DNA of 9,577 nt from Desulfobulbus sp. (GTDB taxonomy: Bacteria; Desulfobacterota; Desulfobulbia; Desulfobulbales; Desulfobulbaceae). The stretch spans positions 1 through 9,577 of the forward strand of contig JAQUEZ010000229.1 of the NCBI GenBank assembly GCA_028684915.1, given 5' to 3'. The notes below the pieces were generated by a model, which saw only the letters and a program-made list of their open reading frames with translations, did not search any database and was not told the DNA's origin. Positions 1-7,142 of the stretch are shown piece by piece (the first letter of the stretch is position 1; every line of letters starts with the position of its first letter). The position numbers and the translations under genes are program-made.

Positions 1-437
1 ATGGTGTCGAGGATACCGCCAAGTTCGCCCGCTTCGATCATGTTGCAGTAGAGGCTGTCGAACACCTTGGGATGTTTGCGCATTGAATCGGCCAGAGTGG
101 TCCCGGTTTCGACATCATTTTGGATGGCAATCAACACCTTTTTGAAGGTTGCGTTGGATTGTTGTTTCCCCAAAATCTGCAAGCACTGCACCAAAGGGAG
201 GCCCGCGTCAATCATGGTAGAGAGTTGACGGGTGAAAATAACAAGATCCTTGCCAGTGACCTTGGGCTGGAACAGGGCGATATTTTCAAAGATATCTTTT
301 GGTTTCTCTTTGATCTTTGGATTGTCAATCCGCAGGCGTCTGAGTTGGGACCGCGCACCGGCTTCATCGATGGCCTCGACTTCACCTTTACGCTTTTCGC
401 CGTAGCTGTTTTTTCCACTCCAAACATAGATCGGCAT
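1..437 (-). CDS. pilC: Type IV pilus assembly inner-membrane protein PilC / type II secretion GspF family, 5' part only
   Basis: PilC is the polytopic inner-membrane platform protein of the type IV pilus machine. The reading frame is open from ATG (437-435) to the left edge, giving 145 residues, so the C-terminal two thirds lies outside. It begins MPIYVWSGKNSYGEKRKGEV, typical of PilC N-termini. A T2SSF domain starts near residue 70 with FTRQLSTMIDAGLPLVQCL, followed by ND-ETGTTLADSMRKHPKVF and MIEAGELGGILD, all hallmark PilC segments. The predicted membrane helices would come later and are not seen. A GGAG Shine-Dalgarno sits 8 nt before the ATG. The gene is divergent from the PxxKW gene. 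Usual neighbours such as pilB/pilT would be expected further left; that is inference. The family call is firm; the PilC versus GspF distinction rests on resemblance to PilC only. Confidence 0.9.
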   Translation of the reverse strand, partial: MPIYVWSGKNSYGEKRKGEVEAIDEAGARSQLRRLRIDNPKIKEKPKDIFENIALFQPKVTGKDLVIFTRQLSTMIDAGLPLVQCLQILGKQQSNATFKKVLIAIQNDVETGTTLADSMRKHPKVFDSLYCNMIEAGELGGILDT

Positions 438-491
438 ACAAAATCTCCGAACGGATTCCTGTTTTTCATACTCAGCAATGGTGAGTAAGTG

Positions 492-520
492 TTGACAGAC
501 CGTGCTTTTGCTTTTATAAA
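492..520 (+). promoter_or_regulatory. Sigma-70-type promoter for the PxxKW gene
   Basis: TTGACA (492-497) is separated by 17 bp from TATAAA (515-520), a perfect -35 box with optimal spacing and a near-perfect -10 box, pointing toward the gene starting at 629. The implied 5' leader is about 100 nt. It contains a short inverted repeat, GAGGC (537-541) / GCCTC (559-563). Whether the leader has a regulatory role cannot be told. Confidence 0.7.
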
Positions 521-628
521 AGTCATTTTTTAAGTGAGAGGCATGCTCATTTGTATCGCCTCAGTAATTGTAAGGAAGATTTTTTTCTGATTCAAGAAAA
601 AGTTTATATTTTTTCAGGAGTTGCCGAT

Positions 629-877
629 ATGCAGACAGACAAGATGGCAAAGTTCAGCGACGGTGCGTTTCTCCCGGTAATTGAAAAATGTGAGGGATGC
701 GATCGGATCGTTGAGACGGAAGGGAATAAATTTTGTGATTCCTATGTAAACCCGGCAGCAAAATGGCGTTTGGGTATTTGCAATTTTGCAACCCATGCAA
801 AACCCGAAGTGAAGATAGTCAAGATTCGCGTTAACCCGTTGAAAGCTGCAAAACGGGCCTCATCCCGCCGTAAATAA
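629..877 (+). CDS. PxxKW family cysteine-rich protein
   Basis: This is an 82-residue protein of unknown function in the PxxKW cysteine-rich family, known mostly from Desulfobacterota. The signature is P-A-A-K-W inside VNPAAKWRLGICNFATH. The visible cysteines, KCEGC, FC and IC, could bind a metal, but that is inference. The C-terminus is very basic (KAAKRASSRRK), which could suit nucleic-acid or ribosome contact, again a guess. The frame is open upstream to 551, but the ATG at 629 is preferred: it follows AGGAG (616-620) at good spacing and gives a normal family length. The gene stands alone, with its own promoter at 492-520 and a terminator at 926-961, which suggests a well-expressed monocistronic unit. 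Confidence 0.85.
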   Translation: MQTDKMAKFSDGAFLPVIEKCEGCDRIVETEGNKFCDSYVNPAAKWRLGICNFATHAKPEVKIVKIRVNPLKAAKRASSRRK

Positions 878-925
878 GTTTTTCCGTTGCGGATCGTTAT
901 CGATTCGCAAGTGGCTCATGCGATT

Positions 926-961
926 CTCCCCTCCAGGATCTCGTCCTGAAGGGGAGTTTTT
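926..961 (+). terminator. Rho-independent terminator after the PxxKW gene
   Basis: CTCCCCT (926-932) pairs with AGGGGAG (950-956). An inner stem CAGGA/TCCTG (934-938/944-948) is separated from it by one C/A mismatch, the loop is TCTCG, and TTTTT follows (957-961). The U-tract orientation serves the plus-strand gene. The ugd gene ends convergently at 971 but no U-tract follows this hairpin on the minus strand. Confidence 0.9.
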
Positions 962-970
962 GTCTTCTGT

Positions 971-2281
971 TTACTTTCTGCCCACGCCGGTATACTTAAA
1001 CCCGGCCGCCCGCATGGTTTCCGGATCGTAAACGTTGCGCAGGTCAATGAATACCGGTGCTTTTAAAGCTTCCTTAATCCGTTGCAGGTCAAGTGCCCGG
1101 TACTGATTCCATTCGGTCATCAGGACTACGCAGTCGGCATCCTTGACGGTATCATAGGGGTTGTCGATATATTCAATCCCTGCGGGAAGATATTTTTTGG
1201 CCTCTTCAATCCCCTTGGGGTCGTGGGCACGTATCCGAGCCCCTTTTTCAAGAAGTGCCGGCAAGATAGTCGCAGCTGGCGCATCCCGCATGTCATCTGT
1301 TTCCGGTTTAAAGGTCAAGCCAAGCACCGCAATAGTTTTACCGGTTTCGGATCCACCAAGCATTTCCCGGATTTTTTTTACCATTCGCGCCTTCTGCGCA
1401 GAGTTTACTTCCACCGCTGCCTCGACAATGCGCACACTCTCTCCATGTTCCTGGACGATACGCATCAGGGCCAAGGTGTCCTTGGGGAAGCAGGATCCAC
1501 CGTAACCGGGGCCTGGGTGAAGAAATTTATTGCCGATTCGGCCATCCATTCCAATGGCTTTGGCTAGGTCTATTACGTTGGCGTCCACCGCCTCGCAGAC
1601 CGAAGCGATTTCATTGATAAAACTGATTTTAACTGCGAGAAAAGCATTGGCGGCATACTTGGTCAGCTCGGCTGTTTCGATGGTGGTATACACGATGGGC
1701 GTGTCCCGGATATAGAGTGGTTTGTAGATTTCTTTAAGGACCTTACCTGCCCGTTCCGATTCAACTCCAACCACTACCCGATCCGGGTGCATGAAATCTG
1801 TAATTGCAGCGCCTTCACGTAGAAATTCAGGATTTGAGGCGACGTCAAAATCTGCATCTGGATTAGTTTCGCTGATAACCCGGTAGACCTGTCGTGCCGT
1901 ACCCACCGGTACGGTGCTTTTATCGACCACGACCGTATAGCCCTGGAGATGTTTAGCGACTTCGCGGGCGGCCTCGTAGACATAGGTGAGGTCGGCATAG
2001 CCATCGCCACGGCGCGAGCTCGGGGTGCCCACTGCCAGGAAAACAGCTTCGGCATTGGGAACGGCCTTGGCGAGGTCTGTGGTAAAGTTCAGGCGCCCTT
2101 CATCGCAGTTTTTTTTGACCAGGGCGTCTAGGCCTGGTTCATAGATCGGAATTTCACCGTTTTTAAGGCGGTTAATTTTTTCCTCTACCTTATCGACGCA
2201 GGTGACGAAATGGCCGAATTCGGCAAAGCAGGTACCGGTAACCAAGCCAACGTAACCGGTACCAATCATAGTGATGCGCAT
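971..2281 (-). CDS. ugd: UDP-glucose 6-dehydrogenase
   Basis: The enzyme oxidises UDP-glucose to UDP-glucuronate with two NAD+, supplying precursors for exopolysaccharide, capsule or LPS; it is cytoplasmic. It has 436 residues, a normal length for the bacterial Ugd/TuaD/KfiD family. The N-terminal Rossmann fold shows GTGYVGLVTG (residues 7-16), then AVGTPS (83-88) and KSTVPVGT (121-128). The central domain carries NAFLAVKISFINE with the catalytic-site Lys218 and Asn222. The active-site cysteine is Cys264 in GPGYGGSCFPKDT. The C-terminal UDP-binding domain has LGLTFKPETDDMRDAP and VLMTEWNQY. The ATG at 2281 follows GGAG about 10 nt upstream. It lies 110 bp downstream of yggS and is probably co-transcribed with tatD-yggS, although no polysaccharide genes are next to it. 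Confidence 0.97.
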   Translation of the reverse strand: MRITMIGTGYVGLVTGTCFAEFGHFVTCVDKVEEKINRLKNGEIPIYEPGLDALVKKNCDEGRLNFTTDLAKAVPNAEAVFLAVGTPSSRRGDGYADLTYVYEAAREVAKHLQGYTVVVDKSTVPVGTARQVYRVISETNPDADFDVASNPEFLREGAAITDFMHPDRVVVGVESERAGKVLKEIYKPLYIRDTPIVYTTIETAELTKYAANAFLAVKISFINEIASVCEAVDANVIDLAKAIGMDGRIGNKFLHPGPGYGGSCFPKDTLALMRIVQEHGESVRIVEAAVEVNSAQKARMVKKIREMLGGSETGKTIAVLGLTFKPETDDMRDAPAATILPALLEKGARIRAHDPKGIEEAKKYLPAGIEYIDNPYDTVKDADCVVLMTEWNQYRALDLQRIKEALKAPVFIDLRNVYDPETMRAAGFKYTGVGRK

Positions 2282-2391
2282 TAGTTAATACTCCGTTATT
2301 ATCAAAAATGGTGTTACATACGGGGAAAGCTATATTTCTCCGAGCGCTGTTTTTCTTGCTTCCAGGTCGTATATTGGTTGCTTATTGTCGC

Positions 2392-3078
2392 TCATCCTCT
2401 GTTGCCGAACAGTGCGGTGCCGACGCGAATGATGGTCGCCCCCTCCTCGATGGCGACTTCGTAGTCCCCGGACATCCCCATGGAGAGTTCGACACGGGTA
2501 TTATCAGTGAAAAGCTGTCGCTGGGCAAGTTGATTTGAAAGTATCCGCAACTTGCGAAAATAGGGACGACTTTTTTCTGGAGCGTCAAAAAACGGCGGCA
2601 TGGCCATGAGGCCGCGCACCTGCAAATTGGTTTCTTCGCGGATAGCCTGTAGCAACTGCGCGGTCCCTTCAGGGAGGATGCCGGACTTTTGCGACTCGCG
2701 TCCGATGTTCACCTGGATAAGGATCGAGAGGGTTTTACTCAGGAGCTTTGCCTGGGCATCCAAGGCCTTGGCAATTTTCAGGCGATCAACGGTTTCAACC
2801 ATGTCAAACAGGGCTACGGCCTGTTTGGCTTTATTGGACTGCAGGTGGCCAATAAAATGCCATTGGGCCGTTTGCCCCATGGATGGAATTTTATCCGCTG
2901 CCTCCTGAAGGTAATTTTCACCAAACAGGGTTTGCCCGCAATCCAGTGCCTCCTGGATACGATCGGCTGCAACAAATTTGCTTACTGCCACCAATTTGAT
3001 CGTCTCCGCCTCTCTGCCGCTTTTATGGGCAGCAGCAATGATATTTGTCCGGATTTGGGTCAGGTTATCGCGGATCAT
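2392..3078 (-). CDS. yggS: YggS/PROSC family pyridoxal-phosphate homeostasis protein
   Basis: This is a single-domain PLP-binding protein with an alanine-racemase-like TIM barrel but no known enzymatic activity. The family (YggS, PLPBP) buffers free PLP and affects amino-acid and vitamin B6 homeostasis. The PLP lysine is Lys34 in LVAVSKF, followed by FGENYLQEA, WHFIGHLQSNK, QVNIGRESQKSG, MGMSGDYEVAI (phosphate-binding region) and RVGTALFGNRG at the C-terminus. Length from ATG 3078 is 228 residues, standard for the family. A longer frame reaches 3138, but the 3078 ATG has GGAG at 7 nt and matches the usual start. It overlaps the 3' end of the tatD gene by 14 nt, implying translational coupling. 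Confidence 0.96.
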   Translation of the reverse strand: MIRDNLTQIRTNIIAAAHKSGREAETIKLVAVSKFVAADRIQEALDCGQTLFGENYLQEAADKIPSMGQTAQWHFIGHLQSNKAKQAVALFDMVETVDRLKIAKALDAQAKLLSKTLSILIQVNIGRESQKSGILPEGTAQLLQAIREETNLQVRGLMAMPPFFDAPEKSRPYFRKLRILSNQLAQRQLFTDNTRVELSMGMSGDYEVAIEEGATIIRVGTALFGNRG

Positions 3079-3898
3079 TGCTGGTCTCCGGCAACTGAAA
3101 GAGGCGGACGGCATTGGCGGTCGTTGCCGCTGCCACATCTTCTAAAGGAATGTTTTTCAGGTCGGCCACCATCTGCGCGGTGTAAAGCATGAACTTGGGT
3201 TCATTGCGTTTTCCCCGGTAGGGAACCGGCGCGAGAAAGGGGCCATCGGTTTCTAGCAGCAGCAAATCCAAATCCACTGCCTGGATAACTTCCCGCAACG
3301 TATTGGCGTTGGCAAAGGTGGCTACGCCGGGAATAGAGATGTAAAAACCAAGATCAATAGTTGCCTCGGCCAGTCCGGTGTCACCGGAAAAACAGTGCAT
3401 CACGCCTTTTCTCGGGAATGGGCCTGCGGCCTTGAGCAGGCGCAATGTGTCTTCATGTGCCTCACGATCATGGATAATGACTGGTAACTCCAGTTCCTGA
3501 GCCAGGCTGAGTTGTTGAGCTAATGCCTCAAGTTGTACGGATTGTGGCGCATAGTTTTTGACATAATCAAGCCCGATCTCGCCGTAGCCGACCACACGCG
3601 CATTACCGGCAAGCAGACGCAGTTGCTCTAGGGCCTGGGGGGTAACCTGACCTGCATCATGGGGATGGATACCCACCGTGGCATAGACATTGGGGTACTG
3701 CTCAGCTAGGCGAACCGCTGCTGCGGAGCTGATCAGATCGATGCCGATGGTAATGATGCGGGTTACTCCGTGCAGATTTGCGGCGTCGATAACCGCCTCA
3801 AGATCGTTGCTGTAGGCTTCCATGTCGAGATGACAGTGGGTGTCGATAAGTTCAGCATGACCGTTTAATTGGGGTAAGGGGGCAGGAGGTGACTTCAT
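3065..3898 (-). CDS. tatD: TatD family metal-dependent hydrolase (DNase)
   Basis: TatD/YcfH-family proteins are amidohydrolase-fold metal-dependent 3'-5' exonucleases linked to DNA repair and nucleic-acid quality control. The metal ligands are all visible: HxH in IDTHCHLD (His21, His23), Glu107 in GEIGLDY, His143 in IIHDREAH, His168 in MHCFSG and Asp218 in LLETDGPFLAPVPYRGKRN. The protein is 277 residues, slightly longer than usual because about 17 residues (MKSPPAPLPQLNGHAEL) precede the usual LIDTHCHLD start. The ATG at 3898 has only a weak purine-rich site upstream. No alternative ATG or GTG lies between it and IDTHCHLD. It is the first gene of the probable tatD-yggS-ugd unit. Family assignment is secure; which TatD paralogue it is cannot be settled. 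Confidence 0.95.
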   Translation of the reverse strand: MKSPPAPLPQLNGHAELIDTHCHLDMEAYSNDLEAVIDAANLHGVTRIITIGIDLISSAAAVRLAEQYPNVYATVGIHPHDAGQVTPQALEQLRLLAGNARVVGYGEIGLDYVKNYAPQSVQLEALAQQLSLAQELELPVIIHDREAHEDTLRLLKAAGPFPRKGVMHCFSGDTGLAEATIDLGFYISIPGVATFANANTLREVIQAVDLDLLLLETDGPFLAPVPYRGKRNEPKFMLYTAQMVADLKNIPLEDVAAATTANAVRLFQLPETSNDPR

Positions 3899-4242
3899 GA
3901 AAATATGGATTCTCTGGTTGATAAAACTACTGACGCAGTACCTGCGGGAGAAAAAATCGGCTGGATATTGGTAACCGGTGAGCCTCTATCATAGTGAATG
4001 TTTTTTGACATAAAAAAGGTGTTGAAAAGTATTCTCGGCGAACAGGTTTTCGGCTTGCCTCAAGCTGAATCAGCCGCTTTTTTTCATCTGCCTACCGATT
4101 ACCGCTGCTTGGCGCCGCTGCTCATTCGATATTTTTTGGACGTTCGAGCCCTCTTGGGGGGCAGTCCCTTTGTGTTTTGGTGAGCAGTGCGTAAAGATCG
4201 GCAATGGCTGGAAGCCGGTCGAATAGTTTATGTTCCGTTATA
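3899..4242. other. Non-coding stretch between tatD and the decayed transposase
   Basis: I see no credible gene in these 344 bases. They should hold the tatD promoter (minus strand); a TATGAT-like -10 box lies at 3988-3993 on that strand, but no good -35 box accompanies it. From about 4018 on, the sequence is likely the 3' terminal region of the insertion sequence, ending at the GGTGTTGAAAAGTATT motif. Confidence 0.5.
4018..4033. repeat. Candidate insertion-sequence terminal repeat, shared with the MITE-like element
   Basis: GGTGTTGAAAAGTATT here is identical to 7648-7663, the left end of a palindromic element whose right end is TTTCAACACC. It lies beyond the 3' end of the broken transposase gene, where an IS terminus is expected. 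I could not find the matching inverted copy on the other side of the transposase (5630-5851), so the other end is probably lost or diverged. Confidence 0.5.
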
Positions 4243-5629
4243 TCAATCTGTTAACAGCTGCACTGCTTTTTTTGTCTTCCAGGGCAGTGTTTGCTGCGGA
4301 TTAAGGGCTGAGCTTTATCTGCGAACACCAGCCATTTTAATCAGCAATACGGCCAAGCTGCTGATGGTGCAGCGAGCCAGGGTGGCCTGTTGGCTACGAA
4401 CCCGGACTGTCTCCATACCGGTTTGATGCTTTAGGAGATTGAAGGGATGTTCGCAATTCTTACGCATCTCCCGTGCTTCCTGCACATGTTCGGTGCTGCC
4501 GGGCGCTCTTTGGAACCAGCCGCTATCCAGAGGGATCAATCGATATTTACGGCAAGGTTCACCATAATTGCATTCCCCTGTGGTTGCGTCGATTTGTACT
4601 CGAGGCATCCATCCTCAACGCCTATGTGGGGCATGGGAACCGCGCAGCCGCCATGACAAAAGATTGATCCAGTCCGGGTATCGACATGTTCTGGAAGGCG
4701 TACCTTGGAGGATGGCGGAGTGACCACCCGAACGCCGGTCTCCATAAACATGGCGTCGTCCTTGTCATGATAGGCCTCATCGGCGGTTATCAGCTTCAAC
4801 TCTATCCCCATAGCCTGACCCAGTTTGACCAGAAACGGCAGGAAATGGCTGTCGTGATGGTTGGCAGATACCAAAAGTGACGCCAAGGGGAAACTGTGGC
4901 CGGTTGTGGCATCAATGACGGTCAGCGTGCGTAGGCGGTACCCGATTACATAGGACGACTTGTCCCGTTTGTTACGCCGCTTGCGCAGTCACAGTCGAGA
5001 TCGCCAAAGATACGAATTGTCTTGCCATTGATTTTCAGCGTCGTCAACGGATGCTTGCAGTCGGTGGCCATTTCCGTGGAATCAACGCCATGGAGAGATG
5101 CTTCGCCCAACAGCCCCGACTGGTTGAAATGGTCGAGCATGTAAACCAGCAGGTTGACCTGTTGCGTAAAGGTGAGCGAGCGACGGAATTGGCACAATCG
5201 GGTATGATCAATCATCTCCTTCCGGTTAAGGGACAAACCGCAAAATTCCCGATTTTGTTTCCGATCCAGGCCAAAATATTCCTCGGTGCAGAATTTTCGA
5301 TAACTGATCTCGGGGTAACGAATCGACTTGAGCAGTTCGGCCCGCAGCGGAGCGCTGGGCAAAAAATCACGCATAGCGGGGCTGTAACCCTGGTAGGCCA
5401 AAACCGGTTGATAATGCGGTTGTCAATTAATTCCCTAATATATCGGAGTCCATCATTTTTGAGAATCCGTGCGGATCGGCGAGATTCCCTGAGGTGGACA
5501 ACCTGGCTGGAGTTAAATATTTCGATCAAGCGCGCCATCTTCTGGAGGCTGATAATGCCTTTATGCGATGTCTGTCCCTTTATCCCCAACAATGCTTCTT
5601 TGGTGCGAGTACAAGTTGGTTGAAATCAT
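4243..5629 (-). pseudogene. Decayed DDE transposase, IS4-superfamily (IS1182-like)
   Basis: Several consecutive minus-strand frames together read as one transposase of roughly 450-460 residues. The likely start is ATG 5629 (MISTNLYSHQRS). The second segment has SHKGIISLQKMARLIEIF, the third AYQGYSPAMRDFLPSAPLRA and GVDSTEM (first catalytic Asp), the fourth ASLLVSANHHDSHFLPFL and ITADEAYHD (second Asp), and the last CEHPFNLLKHQTGME (likely catalytic Glu). Breaks lie near 5560 (less certain), at 5400-5403 (one A too few in the plus strand), near 4984 (one base lost) and at 4593-4595 (one T too few). A TAA at 4315-4317 cuts off a tail that continues in frame (NPQQTLPWKTKKAVQLLTD) to TGA 4243. 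The frames rejoin smoothly if single bases are restored, so this was one gene. The precise IS family is uncertain. It cannot make a functional transposase as written. Confidence 0.85.
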
Positions 5630-5851
5630 ATCCAGCTACACTTCCGCGAGAACCTGTGTGGCGAGTGTCCGTTTGGTTTTGCGATCAAGCCGTTTCCAGT
5701 CTGGGCATTGCTTTTTCTATTTAAGTAGCTGTTTTTAAGGATTTATTGCGGATTCGCTTCGGCGCCTTTATTAAACATGCATTGTCGAAAATATTCAATG
5801 AAATCAGCATGAAAATGAATAACTGATCTTATCATTTTGTTTCCAAAGCTG

Positions 5852-6121
5852 TTACCGGACGCGTTCACTAATCCATTCCCATGCTTGTTTGGGAAGCCAA
5901 CCTGAGTAATCCCCCGTCACCTTGATAATTAGAAGGTTGTCATTTTTTTCCAAATATTTGCTAATGCGATTGCATAATTCATTTGCATTTTCAGAAGTAT
6001 AGATAAGCCACGTCGAATTTAAGTTATGCCACCAGCTAGCGCATTTCTTCAATTCAGTGAACAATGGCTCGTAGTTATGATTGGTATTTATCAGATCGTA
6101 AGAGACACAGTAAACATTCAT
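5852..6121 (-). CDS. SinR-family small protein, probable Cas2-like fold
   Basis: An 89-residue protein resembling the small proteins commonly labelled SinR family protein in databases; they are not the Bacillus SinR repressor. It opens with MNVYCVSYDLINTNHNYEPL, then KKCASWWHNLNSTWLIYT, DNLLIIKVTG and ends WEWISERVR. The order of a short beta strand ending in YDL, a helix, STWLIYT and then LLIIKVTG resembles the ferredoxin-like fold of Cas2/VapD-type proteins, which is inference from pattern. No cas1 or CRISPR array is present. The ATG at 6121 has only a distant GAGG (about 12 nt), and the stop codon lies inside a weak match to the intergenic repeat seen after the other genes. Function is unknown; nuclease or toxin roles are guesses. 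Confidence 0.75.
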   Translation of the reverse strand: MNVYCVSYDLINTNHNYEPLFTELKKCASWWHNLNSTWLIYTSENANELCNRISKYLEKNDNLLIIKVTGDYSGWLPKQAWEWISERVR

Positions 6122-6262
6122 TTGAAAAGCTACCCTCAGAGGAAAAAATAATCATACTACTTCCTTATGCTCGGCCTCTGGCTCCGAAGGCCGCCGCAAT
6201 GCGGAAAATTTCTACGAAATTAATAAAGTTACAATACACTTTTTGCGGAGGCAACCGTGAAA

Positions 6263-6288
6263 AGCGGTCTGTCGGAAGTGAAACCGCT
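6263..6288. repeat. Short inverted repeat beside repeat copy A
   Basis: AGCGGT (6263-6268) and ACCGCT (6283-6288) could form a 6-bp stem with a 14-nt loop. It overlaps the start of copy A of the intergenic repeat family. Confidence 0.35.
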
Positions 6289-6309
6289 ACCAAATTCGCC
6301 ACCGGATTT
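6276..6309 (+). repeat. Intergenic repeat family R2, copy A
   Basis: This 34-bp stretch matches copy B (7806-7839) at 31 of 34 positions, including GTGAAACC, CTACCAAAT and GCCACCGGATTT. The rest of the repeat (ATAAACCGTGGTCTGCC, near 6355) is displaced by about 40 extra bases. It lies on the 3' side of the exported-protein gene and upstream of the SinR-family gene. Confidence 0.75.
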
Positions 6310-6407
6310 CATCATTTGGGGCTGCCTTTCCTTTTATCGCAAAGGGCACTCTCATAAACCGTGGTCTGCCTCCGATCGGCTATTATTAGGGCGTCCCTTT
6401 TGTCCTA

Positions 6408-6878
6408 TTACATACTATGGATGTTGGATCGGAGTTCTTTTTCAACATCGCCGATGGAATATCTAAACCCCATTCCGAGTGTTTTGTTAGAGCCATCCTG
6501 TAAGGGCCACAATCCCTGAATTCCATTAACAATGTTGAAGGGGCCTTCACTCGTCCTCTTCTTCAAAAACAGTATAACTCGGCACCCCTTGTCGGGAAAA
6601 GTGACCATGTCTTCCCTCCACTTACCCTTGGTATTGGGAGTGAGGATTTCAAAGGTCTCGTGAATGGTCAGGTCACCTTTAAGGACTTTCTCTGGCATGA
6701 GAATATTTTTGATTTGATGATATCCATGTTTAGATTTAGGGCCGCTGACTTTTTCGATAACTTTGGCAATGACGATCACGTAAGCAGATTGTACCAGATC
6801 AGGGAACGGTAGGGTCCTGATCATTGCACAGGCCGATGTGGCGACAAATAGCGAGCTCAGCAACATAATACCTACCAT
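6408..6878 (-). CDS. Exported protein of unknown function
   Basis: A 156-residue protein that I do not recognise as a named family. It begins MVGIMLLSSLFVATSACA, a hydrophobic segment with an Ala-x-Ala site, so a signal peptide and periplasmic or secreted location are likely. The n-region lacks basic residues. The frame remains open upstream, encoding several arginines (NRRRGLIRSRA), but no ATG, GTG or TTG was found there. The mature part has SAYVIVIAKVIEK, YHQIKNILMPEKVLKGDL, FEILTP and CRVILFLKK. This resembles small secreted domains in which a strand like VIGKV is followed by V-x-VLKG and then a G-x-x-VLLFL strand, widespread and uncharacterised. Codon use and GC look lower than in the tatD-ugd block. 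It is isolated, with 264 bp before it and 286 bp after it. Confidence 0.65.
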   Translation of the reverse strand: MVGIMLLSSLFVATSACAMIRTLPFPDLVQSAYVIVIAKVIEKVSGPKSKHGYHQIKNILMPEKVLKGDLTIHETFEILTPNTKGKWREDMVTFPDKGCRVILFLKKRTSEGPFNIVNGIQGLWPLQDGSNKTLGMGFRYSIGDVEKELRSNIHSM

Positions 6879-7032
6879 TGCTCGAGACCTGATTAGTCCT
6901 CTTCTTCTATTAAAAATGTTTGGACTCCATATCCGACTATTTAGTGCCTGAAATTCTGTGAAACCAAACCCGATCTGTCATCTCAAGGCTTTCCTGATAT
7001 CTTGAGATGCATGAGGGGTCCCCTTAAATTAA

Positions 7033-7076
7033 GTAACCGATCGCGGGCACCGAATCTGCGGTGTTATCGGCCTGTT
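7033..7076 (+). repeat. Repeat R1, copy 1, possible zinc-ribbon gene remnant
   Basis: Bases 7045-7076 are identical (32 nt) to 9361-9392. Similarity extends left: GTAACCGATCGC here versus GTAAGCGATCACG there. Read on the plus strand it gives APNLRCYRPV. The copy starts with GTAACCGATC, which forms an inverted repeat with 7106-7115. It lies between the exported-protein and hemerythrin genes, in direct orientation relative to copy 2, so the two copies bracket the hemerythrin-siroheme-YhcH block. Confidence 0.85.
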
Positions 7077-7115
7077 GATAGACGGTGTCTTTGGGGTTCC
7101 CCCTTGATCGGTTAC
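7033..7115. repeat. 10-bp inverted repeat enclosing R1 copy 1
   Basis: GTAACCGATC (7033-7042) and GATCGGTTAC (7106-7115) are perfect inverse complements 63 bp apart. Inside are further weaker pairings (GGG/CCC next to the arms, and CACCG/CGGTG within R1). The 83-bp unit could fold as a long imperfect hairpin. The right arm runs into a shortened R2 copy, ACCAAAT then TAAACGTGGTCTCC (7113-7134). Confidence 0.65.
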
Positions 7116-7134
7116 CAAATTAAACGTGGTCTCC
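7113..7134 (+). repeat. Intergenic repeat family R2, shortened copy D
   Basis: ACCAAAT is joined directly to TAAACGTGGTCTCC. This matches the two outer parts of copy C (ACCAAAT and AAAACGTGGCCTGTCCC), with the ATGCTACCGGATT centre missing. It starts within 30 bp of the hemerythrin stop codon. Because it is short, chance resemblance cannot be excluded. Confidence 0.45.
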
Positions 7135-7142
7135 TGATATTT

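Noticed and set aside
120..526. Open frames on both strands over the left edge (122 and 104 codons)
   Set aside because: They are out-of-frame shadows of the pilC coding region, which carries clear family motifs in its own frame.
1082..2131. Several plus-strand and one alternative minus-strand open frames within ugd
   Set aside because: Antisense or shifted shadows of a fully conserved ugd gene; their translations show no family resemblance.
5051..5623. 190-codon plus-strand open frame
   Set aside because: It is antisense to the transposase pseudogene, whose minus-strand translation has the recognisable motifs.
6437..6447. TTTTTCAACATC as a possible matching terminal repeat for the IS end at 4018
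   Set aside because: It lies inside the exported-protein coding sequence and is imperfect; treating it as an IS end would put the intact SinR-family gene and the end of another gene inside the element.
6257..6466. 69-codon plus-strand open frame through R2 copy A
   Set aside because: It overlaps the 3' end of the exported-protein gene and has no credible start; treated as possible relic sequence of the repeat only.
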